NCBI GenBank assembly: GCA_038093515.1
Contig: JBBPSI010000027.1
Coordinates: 121,115-185,114 of the forward strand
Length of the DNA stretch: 64,000 nt
From: Butyriboletus loyo
Taxonomy: Eukaryota; Basidiomycota; Agaricomycetes; Boletales; Boletaceae
Direction: 5' to 3'
Each line of letters starts with the position of its first letter. The first letter of the stretch is position 1. The position numbers and the translations under genes are program-made. Below, piece by piece: positions 33,999-44,989 of the stretch. The notes beneath the pieces were generated by a model. The model worked only from the letters and a program-made list of their open reading frames with translations, searched no databases and had not been told where the DNA came from.

Positions 33999-36900
33999 AT
34001 GCTAATCCGTCTCATCCCACCGTCGCCTCACCCCACAATTCTTTATGGCCTGACATTTCCAAACGTCCTCCCTCTGCATGACCTCGGCCCCGGCGCGACC
34101 CTTCCTGCTGCGTGGTCGTCACAGTTGCAAATCCTTACTTCCATCTTGCACCTCGAACCCCCGTCGAGCATCCACGTGCTTGATCGGGCAGTAGGGTTGG
34201 TCGCTCGCGTTAAAGAAGTGTGTATGGACGTCCCACAAAAGGAGATTGAGGTGAGGTTCATCGATGAACGGGTAGTCATCATCCCTATGAATTCGGACTG
34301 TGTTCGAATGTTGTCCGGTGTCGCTCTCGATGTCAAAGGCTGCAGTGAGCCTGAAAGTCCGCGAAATAGCATGGAAAGCAGTGCTTGTCCTGCAAGCACA
34401 ACTGGTAGCGCAGAGGATCTCCCGTCCGGGGGTAGTCTGACAAAGTCCCCAAAATCGGGGAGACACAAGAGGCAGCGATCTCTTTTGTTTTCATTAATAT
34501 CGTAGGTTCATCCATTGAAAGAATCGACCTTCCCTCTGATTCTCGCATCAACAGATCGTTGGTTCCCAAGTCACTTTCATTGTCATTACCTCCTCGGCTC
34601 TCCAGTGCGCCACCGCGAGCCCCACTTCCTCCCCTCCCTGTCGCTGGTAGCGTGACTTCTCCAATCTCCCCCCAACAAACCAGCGCTCCCTCAGCACAAC
34701 CTGATCCCGAAGTTTTTCGTCGGCGGGCTCGAGCAACCCTCGTTGATGTCTGGAGACTCTATGTCATATCAGCTCTCTCGCCTCAACATCTACCTGCCGC
34801 TGGGTATGCCGAATGGATTTTGATTGCTATGGCCAGTAAAGCTCGCGCAGAGATAGAATCAATCGAGACCGCCGGGTCCCATAGGTTTGGCGTCAGCAGT
34901 ACAAGGGCAGGCGGGAGCGGGCATAAGAGGACTCAAAGCGAGGGCAGGAATGCTTTTGACTTTGGGAACCGCATGGATGACTGCGAGTCAGAACAGTGGC
35001 ATTGCCGTGCTCCATCCCCGTTCCCGGATATGTTGAGCGCAGAAGACACCGATCGAGTCGTCTATCCCCGCCGAGAGCACGGTAAGGAAGTCTTGTATCT
35101 CCAGAGTTTGCACTCAACCGATGTTGCAGCGGATGAATGGGGTGTTCGATATATCCACCATCCCACGTCCTCCGACGAGGCTAATGTTTTTTCAGTTGGG
35201 TACAACGGCCACAACGACAGCCTTCTTGGAGAACACTTTACTGTCGGCGACGATTGGGACGACAACGAACGACTTACACTCGAGCTCAGTCGTACGGGAC
35301 GTCATGTCACCCCTGGCATGTATAACCCCTCGTCAAGCTTTGACGACAGACATCTACATCCGGCGGACTTTGGTCTTGACTGTAGCGGTGACGATGACAG
35401 TGGATTGGCGAACACGGCCTTTGACGTATCGAGGTGTCCTCTTATCCCTTCCGATGTTAACGACGATGAGGAGTCAGATGACAGTCAGACATCTGTCCGT
35501 ACTCCTGAGGATGGAGAAGATCTTCCACGGATTCCGCCTTCCCAGAAACTGCAGGGCTCGCCTCAACATGCGACCTGCTTTGCTCCCCAGCCACCTTTGG
35601 TGTCTAGAGTCAGTTCATCTCGTCCTCGCTCTCGGAATGCCTCGGCACAATATTCGAACGTACTTTCAACGTCTGACCAGGCGTTATACCTTCCAACATT
35701 CACTCCTTCGAGCGCGCACAACTTTGACTGCAGAGATACACAAGCTGACGAACTTATTACCTCACACATTGCCTATCTGGAGCGTATCTGCACTGCACTC
35801 GAGATCGTCCGGAGCCGGGCTCGTGAGGAGGGATGGAGTCTTGTCAGAACGACGTCGAGCGGAGCAAAGAATGGGTGGTCGGACGCTGGAACGGAAAGGT
35901 CTCTCGAAATCAGAGCGAAGCGCCGCGCTTGGAGCTCAGGCATCAAAATTTCTGCTCCATATTCTACCTCGTACTCAGCCCGGAAGGTGTGGGACGGCGG
36001 TTTCTCGGCGTTAAGGTCATCAATGAGGCTTCCTGGTGCCACCTCTCGATCGACAGGAATTCTCCAGGTGCGCGGACCAATTGTACCCACTGGTTTGTCC
36101 CTTGGAATACCTGTGCGGAGCTCACCACTTGCGATGTATGCCTGGGGTGCAGAGGATGGCCATAAGTCTACTCCAAGAAAGTATGGTATCCTCAACTCAG
36201 TGCATAGCACGGAAACGATAGAAGGCAAGAGATCATCAAGAGTGTCCTTTGCCGACAGCGTTACGAAGCTATTTCCGGTGTGCGAGGACAACGAGGATTC
36301 GTTTGAGCCCATCCAGGTGGATGCCGTTGGTTTCCCGCAGGTGGTGCCTCTCGCTGTTTCGGCTGAGGAACCCGGATGTGGTTTCTCAGAAGGACTCGCA
36401 GAGAAGGAGGACGACCCTTTCTACTTCTGTCCGTCGTGGCCGCGTAAGCGTACTACGAGCATGTACGTAGTCTCCCCCACACCTTCAACACCCTCGTCCC
36501 CTGTCCTTCCGATGTTCCGGTGCAGTTCCCCGTCACCATATGATCAAGCTGCTGTCAGTGGGGACGTTCCCGCTGGAGGGAACGACAAAGAGGGGAGATT
36601 AGATGCTTCCGCGTTGTTATTGCAGCCATTGTCGTCGTTATCCATTTGCTCATCGCCACAGTCGCCATCGTCCCGACCTCCACTCACTTCCAATCCTCTA
36701 TTCGTTCCAAGACCCAGGGCGGTCTCATTGCCCACACCCGGGTCCTATTTCAACACCAATAAGACCCGTCGCACTTCTTTTAATCACAAAGATGAACCCT
36801 GTGAAGACTTGTCACGTGTCTATGCTTCGCCTCCTCCCGAGGGCCCGTTAGTGGTATCGGCGACTCCGGGGCCACACGAACAACATCCTAGATATGCACA

Positions 36901-37057
36901 CGTCTACTCGCCCATCCCGGCTGGCAAGAATAGCATAAATGCAAGCATCTTTGGAAGGACAGGCAAGGAGGTGGTGTTTGAACAGGCCGGGTCAGAGTTC
37001 ACTGTCGGTATAGAAGTTGCTCTCGGAAGAGCGGAAGAGGGGCGCGTCGTTTGGTGA
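33999..37057 (+). CDS. Hypothetical 1001-residue protein
   Basis: Two exons, 33999-34501 and 34555-37057, join across a 53-base intron (TC|GTAGGT...CAACAG) in frame. The N-terminal ~110 residues look folded (ILYGLTFPNVLPLHDLGPGA, IHVLDRAVGLVARVKEV). After a Ser-rich linker, FRRRARATLVDVWRLYVISA and AGYAEWILIAMASKARAEIES form a helical segment (about residues 225-280). The remainder is Ser/Pro/Asp-rich, with ITSHIAYLERICTALEIVRSRA another probable helix (about 570). The C-terminus again looks structured (GRTGKEVVFEQAGSEFTVG). No family recognised; probably a fungal regulatory or scaffold protein. The very long single frame strongly supports coding. Confidence 0.75.
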
Positions 37058-37931
37058 GCCTCGTTGCTACCCATGGGCGTGGACGTGCTGTGCACCCTTG
37101 AGGAGACATGGATCACCGTTAAGAATCAAGTAATCGTTGTTGCTGTCCATCTGCATTTGAATTCCTCTTATTCGACCTTCATGCTGGTATGGTGTGTGGT
37201 CCACTCCTCCTCATCCTTGTGTTTCATGCGCTCTGCGTTAGCCACTTGTCGCACGAGTCGTCGATATCATATCTACCGAGTACTAGCTAATCGGCCCGCC
37301 CTTTACGCGAGTAATACGGAGGCACATTGTCATGATACTTACCCGGACAGCTTTCATTTGCATAATCCACGTACGCACGTAGAATGTCAATCATTGTGTG
37401 ATGACCATTTTCATCCGGCTTGAATCTGTGCGACTTTTATACTTCATGAAAGTTCTATCGTAAGTTGAACCTCCGAGGATGGAGGCACAGACCGTGAGGC
37501 GAGAGAGTCAATATTGTTCTTGCCGCCTCTCGAGTGTGGCGAATTTCTGACAGATATGATCTTTGTACACCAGCCCACTATGTTTAATGCTTGGCCACTC
37601 AGACACTCGGTCATCTTCGGGTGGAGAGGCGAACCTATTGATCAACGAAACCAAGTTCGCTCACCTAACAGCACAATATCATGCATTTCGCAGACTAACT
37701 TCACAGGTGGACAAGGTTTTCAAGTTCTTCCCTAGTCCGGGGCCGTGTCCCCACGAGGGCCGCTTATCAGTTCACAGCCTCCGACTTCTCCGCTTCAGAA
37801 GTGGTTTGAATTTACGACTTGTCCCACACAGTTGTCCCCATGACCATTTTCTTACCCCCCAAGACCGCATAAGGTTGATTGATAAATAGTCGAGCACCCT
37901 GCCCAACGTCGTGTGTCTTCAGCTCCCTCCA
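37058..37931. other. Intergenic, no gene seen
   Basis: About 0.87 kb with short ORFs only; presumably 3' UTR of the upstream gene and the promoter of the permease. Confidence 0.5.
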
Positions 37932-39980
37932 ATGTCGACGGTTCATAAAAATCCAAGTCCAGAGAAGATCGAGGAGATCACTAGTGTTATCAAGGATAAT
38001 GCTGATACCTCGGACCAGCGTCTCCTCGATCTCGGGTATAAGCCCGAATTTCGGCGTGAAATGTCACTATTTGGGGTCTTGGGCATATCGTTCTGCGGTA
38101 TCGGAATCCTCACTGGGATGAGTAGTGCCTTCCAAACCGGGTTGTTCTCTGGAGGCCCAGTTGGGTTGTTCTGGGGATGGAACGTGAGTTGGTCTCGTTC
38201 CGATTCGCGTTCCTCCGTCTGATCAAGCACCCTCTCACTGACACGGTAGATATGTAGTTTCTTCATGCTACTCATCGCGCTCAGCCTAGCCGAAATTTGC
38301 AGCTCATAGTGAGAGTTTCAATGGGTTTTACAGCCCCAAATTGATGAATGTTTGCTAGTCCAACTCTAGGCGGCCTTTACTTCTGGGTCTGCAAGATGAA
38401 GCCCGACTTACCTGTCCTCGGGTGTGCGTCTGAAAGGATCCTTTGTTGAACCCACAAATTGAACCCAGTCTAGTCTGTACAGGATGGATATACTCCATTG
38501 CAATGGTCTTCACCGGCACAGCCGGAAACCTCAGGTGAGCTTTTGCACCATTACGGCCGTTATTCCTCCAGTAATGAGTTCAGCGTGGCGCTGTACATCG
38601 CTTCAATGGCAGAAGTTGGCCAAGGCCGATCCTTGACCCGTGTTGAAATCGCTGCGATAGCTTGGGGTGTCAATATTACCTCGGGTGTGGTCAACACAAT
38701 TGGAACGAAGGCCATTGGTCGAATGAGCACTTTCAATGTTTGGTGGACGTTCGGAGGCACGTTTGTGCTCGTGATAACACTTCTTGTGAAGGCTCCCGTG
38801 AAGGTGATTACTCCCTTACGCGAATAAGGAGTCGGCTGATATTTCGGAAGAATTCGGCCTCCTTTGTGTTCACTGACTACGAGAAGTAAGTAGGGTGATT
38901 GAACGTGTGGTACGTCGGTTCTCATGTGACGGTCACAGTTTTACTGGATGGGGTTCGAGAGGCTTTGTCGTCCTCTTGGGTTTCCTCCAGGTAAAGGTCA
39001 TATTTTTGCGATGATTTACCATATCTGAGCAAAAACGAGGCCATTTATACCCTAGAAGGTTGTGAGACAGCTGCTCAAGTCGCTGAGGAAGCAAGACGTG
39101 CTGAGATCCTCGCACCTCTCGCTGTTGTAGGAAGCATCGCAGGTTCATGGTTTATCGGTCTCGCATACATGCTTGCCCTCCTCTTCTCCGTGCAGAGCAT
39201 TACTAGTGTGCAGGCGACGACCTACGCTATACCTATCGCACAGTTGTTCTATGACGCGGTTGGACCGAGACTCACTATTGTGTGCCTCGTAGTCGTCACG
39301 TTTGCGCAAGCCATGGCGTCGATCACCGCGTTTACTGCAAGTTCAAGACTGTTTTACGCTCTTGCAAGAGACAATGCATTTCCCGCGAAAGAAAAGTTCA
39401 TGGCTCTCAATCGCTTTCAAGCTCCTTACTGGGGTGTGTGGACGTCTGTGCTCGCAGCGTGTATCATTTCGTGTGCCTATATAGGCTCAGTTGTTGCCGT
39501 GCGTACATCCAACATGATCCCGCTTGCCTGTCGATTTGATTATTCCACAGTTTAACGCAATGTTATCCTCTGCGGCGATATCTGTGATGCTCAGCTATTT
39601 ACAACCCATCATCATCCGGGTGTTTTGGCCGGACTCGTGAGCGTAATATTGGTCTTGGAAGCGCTGAAGACTGACGCTAGTGCCAGACTCCCGGATCCGG
39701 GTCCTTTTAGTTTGGGAAAATGGTCATGGCCCATCAACCTCCTGAGCTTTCTAGTCAGTCTCAGACGATCAACCCTTCTTAGGTCACATTTCTCCTAACT
39801 CTCTGACAGTTTTGTTCATTCATCTGCGTGCTTTTCGTGCTGCCCACGTCATATCCTGTCAACGAATTGAACATGAACTACGCCCTCCTGGCTATCGGTG
39901 GAGTCGCTGCTATCGTTATTATTAATTGGGTCGCTTGGGGTCGCAGTAGTTTTGTTGGACCGGTGCAGACGCTTGACTGA
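37932..39980 (+). CDS. APC-family amino-acid/GABA-type permease
   Basis: A plasma-membrane or vacuolar amino-acid transporter (APC superfamily). The start [18 protein letters not shown] is followed by a cytosolic [32 protein letters not shown], the classic permease entry into TM1. Exons can be spliced in frame: ...[10 protein letters not shown] / [20 protein letters not shown] / [13 protein letters not shown] / [18 protein letters not shown] / [12 protein letters not shown] ... / [20 protein letters not shown] ... / [23 protein letters not shown] ... / [19 protein letters not shown] ... / [30 protein letters not shown]. About 12 hydrophobic helices. The [16 protein letters not shown] segment is typical of GABA/choline-type fungal permeases. 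The substrate is inferred only. Confidence 0.87.
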
Positions 39981-40149
39981 GGGAAACCAGCTATTTAGCG
40001 AGTGGCTAGAAGGACTAACGACGATGAGAGTCCAATGGAAATGTCTACTTTTAACTCGCCGACTAATTAGCCAGTCACGTGGCTTGAAAAACTACCACTT
40101 CGAGTTCATACACCAAACCAAATATTCTGGTTCAGCACCTTCATGGGGG

Positions 40150-42095
40150 ATGAACTCAGGCCAGATGGACAATAATTACAAGGCCTCCAAGGAGGCGTTT
40201 GTTTCCGGAACGACAGGCTCATCCGTCTTCCACGTCAACCTTGTATTAGTAGTCGGGCTGGTGAGTCCAGTGCGACACGTCGGAGATTCTGTTGCTCAAG
40301 GTCACAAGGCATCGATAGCTCTACATTCCGCCCTGCGGACGCGTCTGGCCGTGTTCCGTTCTATGCCATTCATTCTTGAATGGCTGGTGTTGGTCCTACC
40401 CCTGTCATTTGCGCTGACGGTCTATGCCGATGCACCTGGGGTACTCTCCGTGCTCCTTCTGGCTCCAACCTGCGTCTTGCTTCTCCTCCCTCCGATCGAA
40501 AGTGGAACACCTTTACTTTCGAAAAAAAACGAGACGCAGTCAGGCGTGACTGCGCGAGATAGTGGTATGACCGATAGGCCTGTACTACCGGCACTGACAC
40601 CTCTTCCTGCGCTCACAACATACCGTGCCAACATGATGCTAATAACGGTGTTTTCCATTCTTGCCGTCGACTTTCCTATCTTCCCACGTCCCCTCGCAAA
40701 GTGTGAAACGTATGGTGTGTCGCTGGTACGTGCTGCACTCATACATATGTTGTTGGAGCTCTTTCGATCTGGTCGGGTTAGATGGATTGCGGAGTTGGGT
40801 CGTTCGTTTTCTCTCAGGGCATCGTTTCTGCAATACCCCTCGTCAAAGATCCATCCCAGTTGGATGCGGATGTGAAACCAAAATTATACCGGATAATCAA
40901 AAAGATTTTACCAATCGTTGTGTTGGGCATCGTTCGAGTATTACTTGTGAAGGGAACAGAATACCCTGTATGGCCATTCGTTGCCATCACTTGAATTTAC
41001 GAGCTCATTCGTTCAAGGAACATGTCACCGAATACGGGGTCCATTGGAACTTTTTCTTGACGCTTGCCATTCTGCCGGTCGCAGAAGTGGTCCTCCACCC
41101 GATTATCAAATACATACCTATATCGTTGTTAGGCCTTTGGATCGGCGTCTGTGAGTGATATGATAAATTTCCTAGAATGGTCTGTTCGACCTAAAGTACT
41201 ACAGTGCATCAATTCGCACTGTCATTTTTGGGGCTAGAAACCTTCCTCCTCAACGCCCCTCGGAGCAATGTCATTTACGCGAACAAAGAGGGACTAATTT
41301 CACTCTTGGGTAAGAGAGGTCCTGGAAACCGTTCTACTACTAGGGCTGATGTCCTTAGGCTATCTCTCACTTCATATCATGGGCCTTTCTCTTGGCACGA
41401 TCATGCTCCCACCTTCTCCATCCTTCTTCCGCAAACAGCAGATTATCCTGTTTGACGGCGGCAACTCCCGGCATCTCACAAAGTTGGACCCCTCTGCCCC
41501 TAGACAAAATGCCAAGACCACCATCGAACTCTTTTCGTATGCTCTGGTGTGGTGGGCCTTGCTGGCACTGGTAAGACATGGTCTCAAAATCTCCAGAAGG
41601 ATGGTTGGTATTCCTGTTCTATGATGCATCAAGCAAGATTGTTCACTCCCTATCCCCGATACAGGCAAACTTGCCATACATTCTTTGGATCGTTGCCTTC
41701 AATACGTCATTCATCCTCGCATTTTATCTCCTAGATATTATCTTTTTCCCTACTCGTATTTCAAGGCTGAAAGATCCTTCGGATCCCTCGGGTAAAAGCA
41801 TCCTTCAAGAGGATCCTACGACCTCCACACCAAAGTCGGCTCCTGCTTTACTCGAGGCCATAAATAAGAACGGGCTGGTGATTTTCCTCCTTGTGAGTCC
41901 TAATCTGTCCCAAACCTCCGGAATTGTCTGAGAGCATGCAATATTCAGGCGAATGTCGCCACGGGCCTCATCAACCTGTCGATCCAGACAATGTACACGC
42001 CAAACACAGAAGCGATGCTCATATTGATCGGGTATTCTTTCGGTACATCCATGCTTGCCTGGATACTCCGCAACCGGCGGATTATGACAATGTGA
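40150..42095 (+). CDS. GWT1: GPI-anchored wall transfer protein 1 (inositol acyltransferase)
   Basis: GWT1/PIG-W acylates inositol of GlcN-PI in the ER during GPI-anchor synthesis and is the target of the antifungal class that includes manogepix. The N-terminus [20 protein letters not shown] is typical. Then come [56 protein letters not shown] (new exon), GTEYP / [32 protein letters not shown] / [21 protein letters not shown] / [31 protein letters not shown] and [18 protein letters not shown]; it ends NRRIMTM. Near 40260 a donor-like GTGAGT sits in an open frame (VGLVSPVRH...[12 protein letters not shown]); splicing it at the nearest AG breaks the frame, so this segment may be retained. It converges on the carboxypeptidase gene, with only 47 bases between stops. 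Confidence 0.9.
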
Positions 42096-42142
42096 TATCC
42101 TTTTGGCGATGAATTCTCCCTTCCCACCTCAGCCCTCAGCCC

Positions 42143-44374
42143 CTACACCGAGTGCAGAGGCTCTTTGTTGATGACCTGAGTGAAGATCGCTAAAGCCGCC
42201 GCAGGTTGGAACGCAGGCTAAAGATGTATCATTCAGTAAATGCAATTCTTGGACCATGCACGTGAAGCTTGGCCACGACGTACCACTTCATGACCAGCAG
42301 CAAAGACTCTCCTGTTTTGAATTGGGTCAGCATGAATTCACGGATCGTGACGAGCAGTGAATAAAACGCACGCAAAGCTGAAGTTGTCCACGTTTGCAAC
42401 GGCGGCGATGGGCGTGCCGTCGAGTGTGATGTTACTGAGCGGGGTGTTGTGGAGTGTCTCGTTGCCGTACCAATCCATGGCAAGTACGGAGGCGTAACCC
42501 TGCGGAGCATCCAGTGAGCGATAGCAGAGTGAAACCCGAAAAACCTACACCAAGCCAATTGCAGCTGTAGAATGACCGATCATCAGGAAAAACGCTCATG
42601 GAGAGCTGTGGATGCATACGTACTTGATATCAGCATCGCCAGCCTAAGTGTAGAATGGAGTTTCAGCAGGATCAAGGCGCTAATTATCAGGTTCGCATAC
42701 CCAAATGAGAATCTTCATTCCAGAATTCACCAACTCTGAGAGCTCAGGAAGCCATGTTCGCGCGTCCTATGGAACATATATTAATTTGGATGTACTGTCC
42801 GGCGTCAAGAGCCCAAAGCGAGACATACGTCTCCGGTCTTCACAAACAAATCGTAGGGTGCATTGGGGCATTCTTGATAGGTTGTTTCAGCACCAATGTT
42901 GCTCATGACCTCTGGAATGCTCAGGTAATTCAAGTAGTATTCCGGGGGAAACAATGCGGAGAAGTTCTGCCGGAGATCATCGGAGTCTCTGTTTCCAACT
43001 GCAGGGATGAAGACTTGGTTGATCTGTTGGGTCAATGGTTCTGACGTTAGTGATGAATCTGTAAACATACGAACGTCCTACGTACACAATAGTTGTCCGC
43101 ATGATGACATATCTGATTAGATTCATTAGAGTTACCAGCGGCGTAGCAGTCCTGCTCTCGCGCGACACATCCATTGGGGTTGTAGAGGGCGTCAGAGATA
43201 TTCTTCAATACATCATCGGGTTGAAGTTGACCGTATCCGGGGGCGTACGTCGCGAAGGTATAATAGGCGATGTTCTGGATCAAAGGATCATACCAACCAC
43301 TGCAGCAAGGATCATTGAGCCGTTAGGCACGTACGATCGCTCGGGTATTGCTTACTTGTTGATCATGAGGGCACTGGCGATGATAGGTTCACCCTCGATT
43401 GCACCGCTGGCAATCAAGGCGTTCTGTTCCTCAAAGTATGTCACGAAACTAGGAACATAGTGGCCACCATAGCTTTCTGTCGCAAGGATGAACCTGATCC
43501 TATGCTCTGAATGTACTCCGAGAGATAGACTGATGTCACATACTCGCGGTTCGCGTACTTTGAGAAGACCTGGCTCTCGAAAAGTATTTGGAATGCTTTC
43601 CACACAAACGGTGCGGCAGCTTCTGTGCTGTTGACCGTGTCCGTTCCATAAGAGAATCCGGTGCCGATTGGCTGGTCAATGTAGATCACTGGAACGGAAT
43701 GATGAGTCGCGTATTGAGATTCGAATTATGAAGCACGCACTGTTGCTTATGTTGTTCCAACTGCCTTGCCTATTTAGACGTTATCCACTTGTGATCGAAT
43801 GGTGTTCATACCTGTATGGGTTGAGGTACGTCGAGTTTCCATCCTCGTTCACTAAGCACGGCCCATTCTCTGCAAATGAACGATGGATGACTAAATACAT
43901 CCCCGACCATGTATGTAGGAGCTAACCTTGGAAGAGACCAATCATTGAGGAACATCCCGGGCCACCATTCAACCTTTCACGTGAGAAGATCAGATCCCAC
44001 CCTCGTGTTGGCGCATCTGTGACACTCCTACCAAAGCGTGAACGGTGCGGTCTCAGGCCAGTTGCGAGCCTCGAAGAACCAAAACCACTATCACATCGAG
44101 GCGTCAGCACTACCCCAGGTAACCAGATCATGCTGACCATCGACATATTCGTCCCAACGTCGATGTAGCCAGAATACTGGGTGACACCGGGCGTGGTCTC
44201 GCAGATGCCAGAATTTGTGACATAGCGAAGACTCGTGTCGTTCTGAGCTTGGGAACGAAATGCGAAGCGTCTCGTTCTTAATTCGTCCCGCGAGTCGTGA
44301 AGTGATTCCGCGTGAATCAAGACCGCCCCTACAACGAGTGCGGCGAGGGAAGAAATGAACGACTGAAGGCGCAT
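42143..44374 (-). CDS. Secreted serine carboxypeptidase (S10)
   Basis: An S10 acid carboxypeptidase. MRLQSFISSLAALVVGAVLIHAES is a clear signal peptide, so I start at 44374 rather than the upstream in-frame ATG at 44437. Order of motifs: SGYIDVGTNMSM, LNGGPGCSSMIGLFQ (substrate-binding/oxyanion), VIYIDQPIGTGFSYG, LATESYGGHYVPSF with the catalytic Ser, MKILIWAGDADI with the catalytic Asp (about 42690) and VFAAGHEV-PAFQPAAALAIF with the catalytic His across an intron (about 42240-42340). The end KEPLHSV is at TAG 42143-42145. Many short introns; the donor after ANRE and the acceptor AGCATAG give RFILATESYGG in frame. All triad residues are present. Probably extracellular or vacuolar proteolysis. 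Confidence 0.88.
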
Positions 44375-44989
44375 CTCTGCTACTAGGGTAGAACGCAATT
44401 TGTGGAGCAGGATGCGACCTGCTGCATGAAACGGCATGCGAGTCTCTTATAAATACCACACCCTGTACAGTGGGAGCAGAAAGGTCTCCAGTTTCGTGGA
44501 ACTAGTAAAGGTTACTTGGCCCATCTGATCGGACACCGCGACGTTCTGATTGGTCGGCCACTTCGCAAAAAAGGGAACTTACCATGAAGTAACGACTCAT
44601 CAAACACCTTAAAAATAACGTGCCGGTGGTCTGTGTGAACAACTCACGAAACATATATTCTTAGACCAACATCGAACTAGTCCAATAGGTCCATATTCAT
44701 GGGAACCTTAGGTGGTCGTGGCAGATACTGGATGAGGTTTTGTCCCCAAATGACAGTAGGTTCGAGGATCAAGTGGAGGGTCCCAGGAAACTCGCCTCCT
44801 GGGTGAAGTTAGTATGTTCAACGTACCGGGATCATTTTCTGAAACCGTCGTCGCAGGGGTTTGTACTCCAAACACAGCCTTTGAAACTTGCATGAGCTGT
44901 TGCGACGGCCAGTCAACCGGCGGAATAAGAAAAGGCTGCATTCCGGGACTCATGTAGACTAGATTGCTATGTAACTACCTTGGCGGGTA
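44375..44989. other. Intergenic; carboxypeptidase promoter and short ORF
   Basis: Upstream region of the carboxypeptidase. A minus-strand ORF at 44708-44953 (MSPGMQPFLIPPVDWPS...) has no family resemblance. It might be an extra 3' exon of the GH5 gene, but I cannot support that. Confidence 0.4.

Noticed and set aside
35121..36014. 297-codon plus-strand ORF in a second frame
   Set aside because: Lies inside the 2.5-kb exon of the 1001-residue protein; composition (Arg/Leu/Ser-rich) is that of an out-of-frame reading.
40260..40320. Intron in GWT1 at the GTGAGT after VVGL
   Set aside because: Splicing to the AG at 40318-40319 shifts the frame out of [15 protein letters not shown] family sequence, whereas reading through stays in frame.
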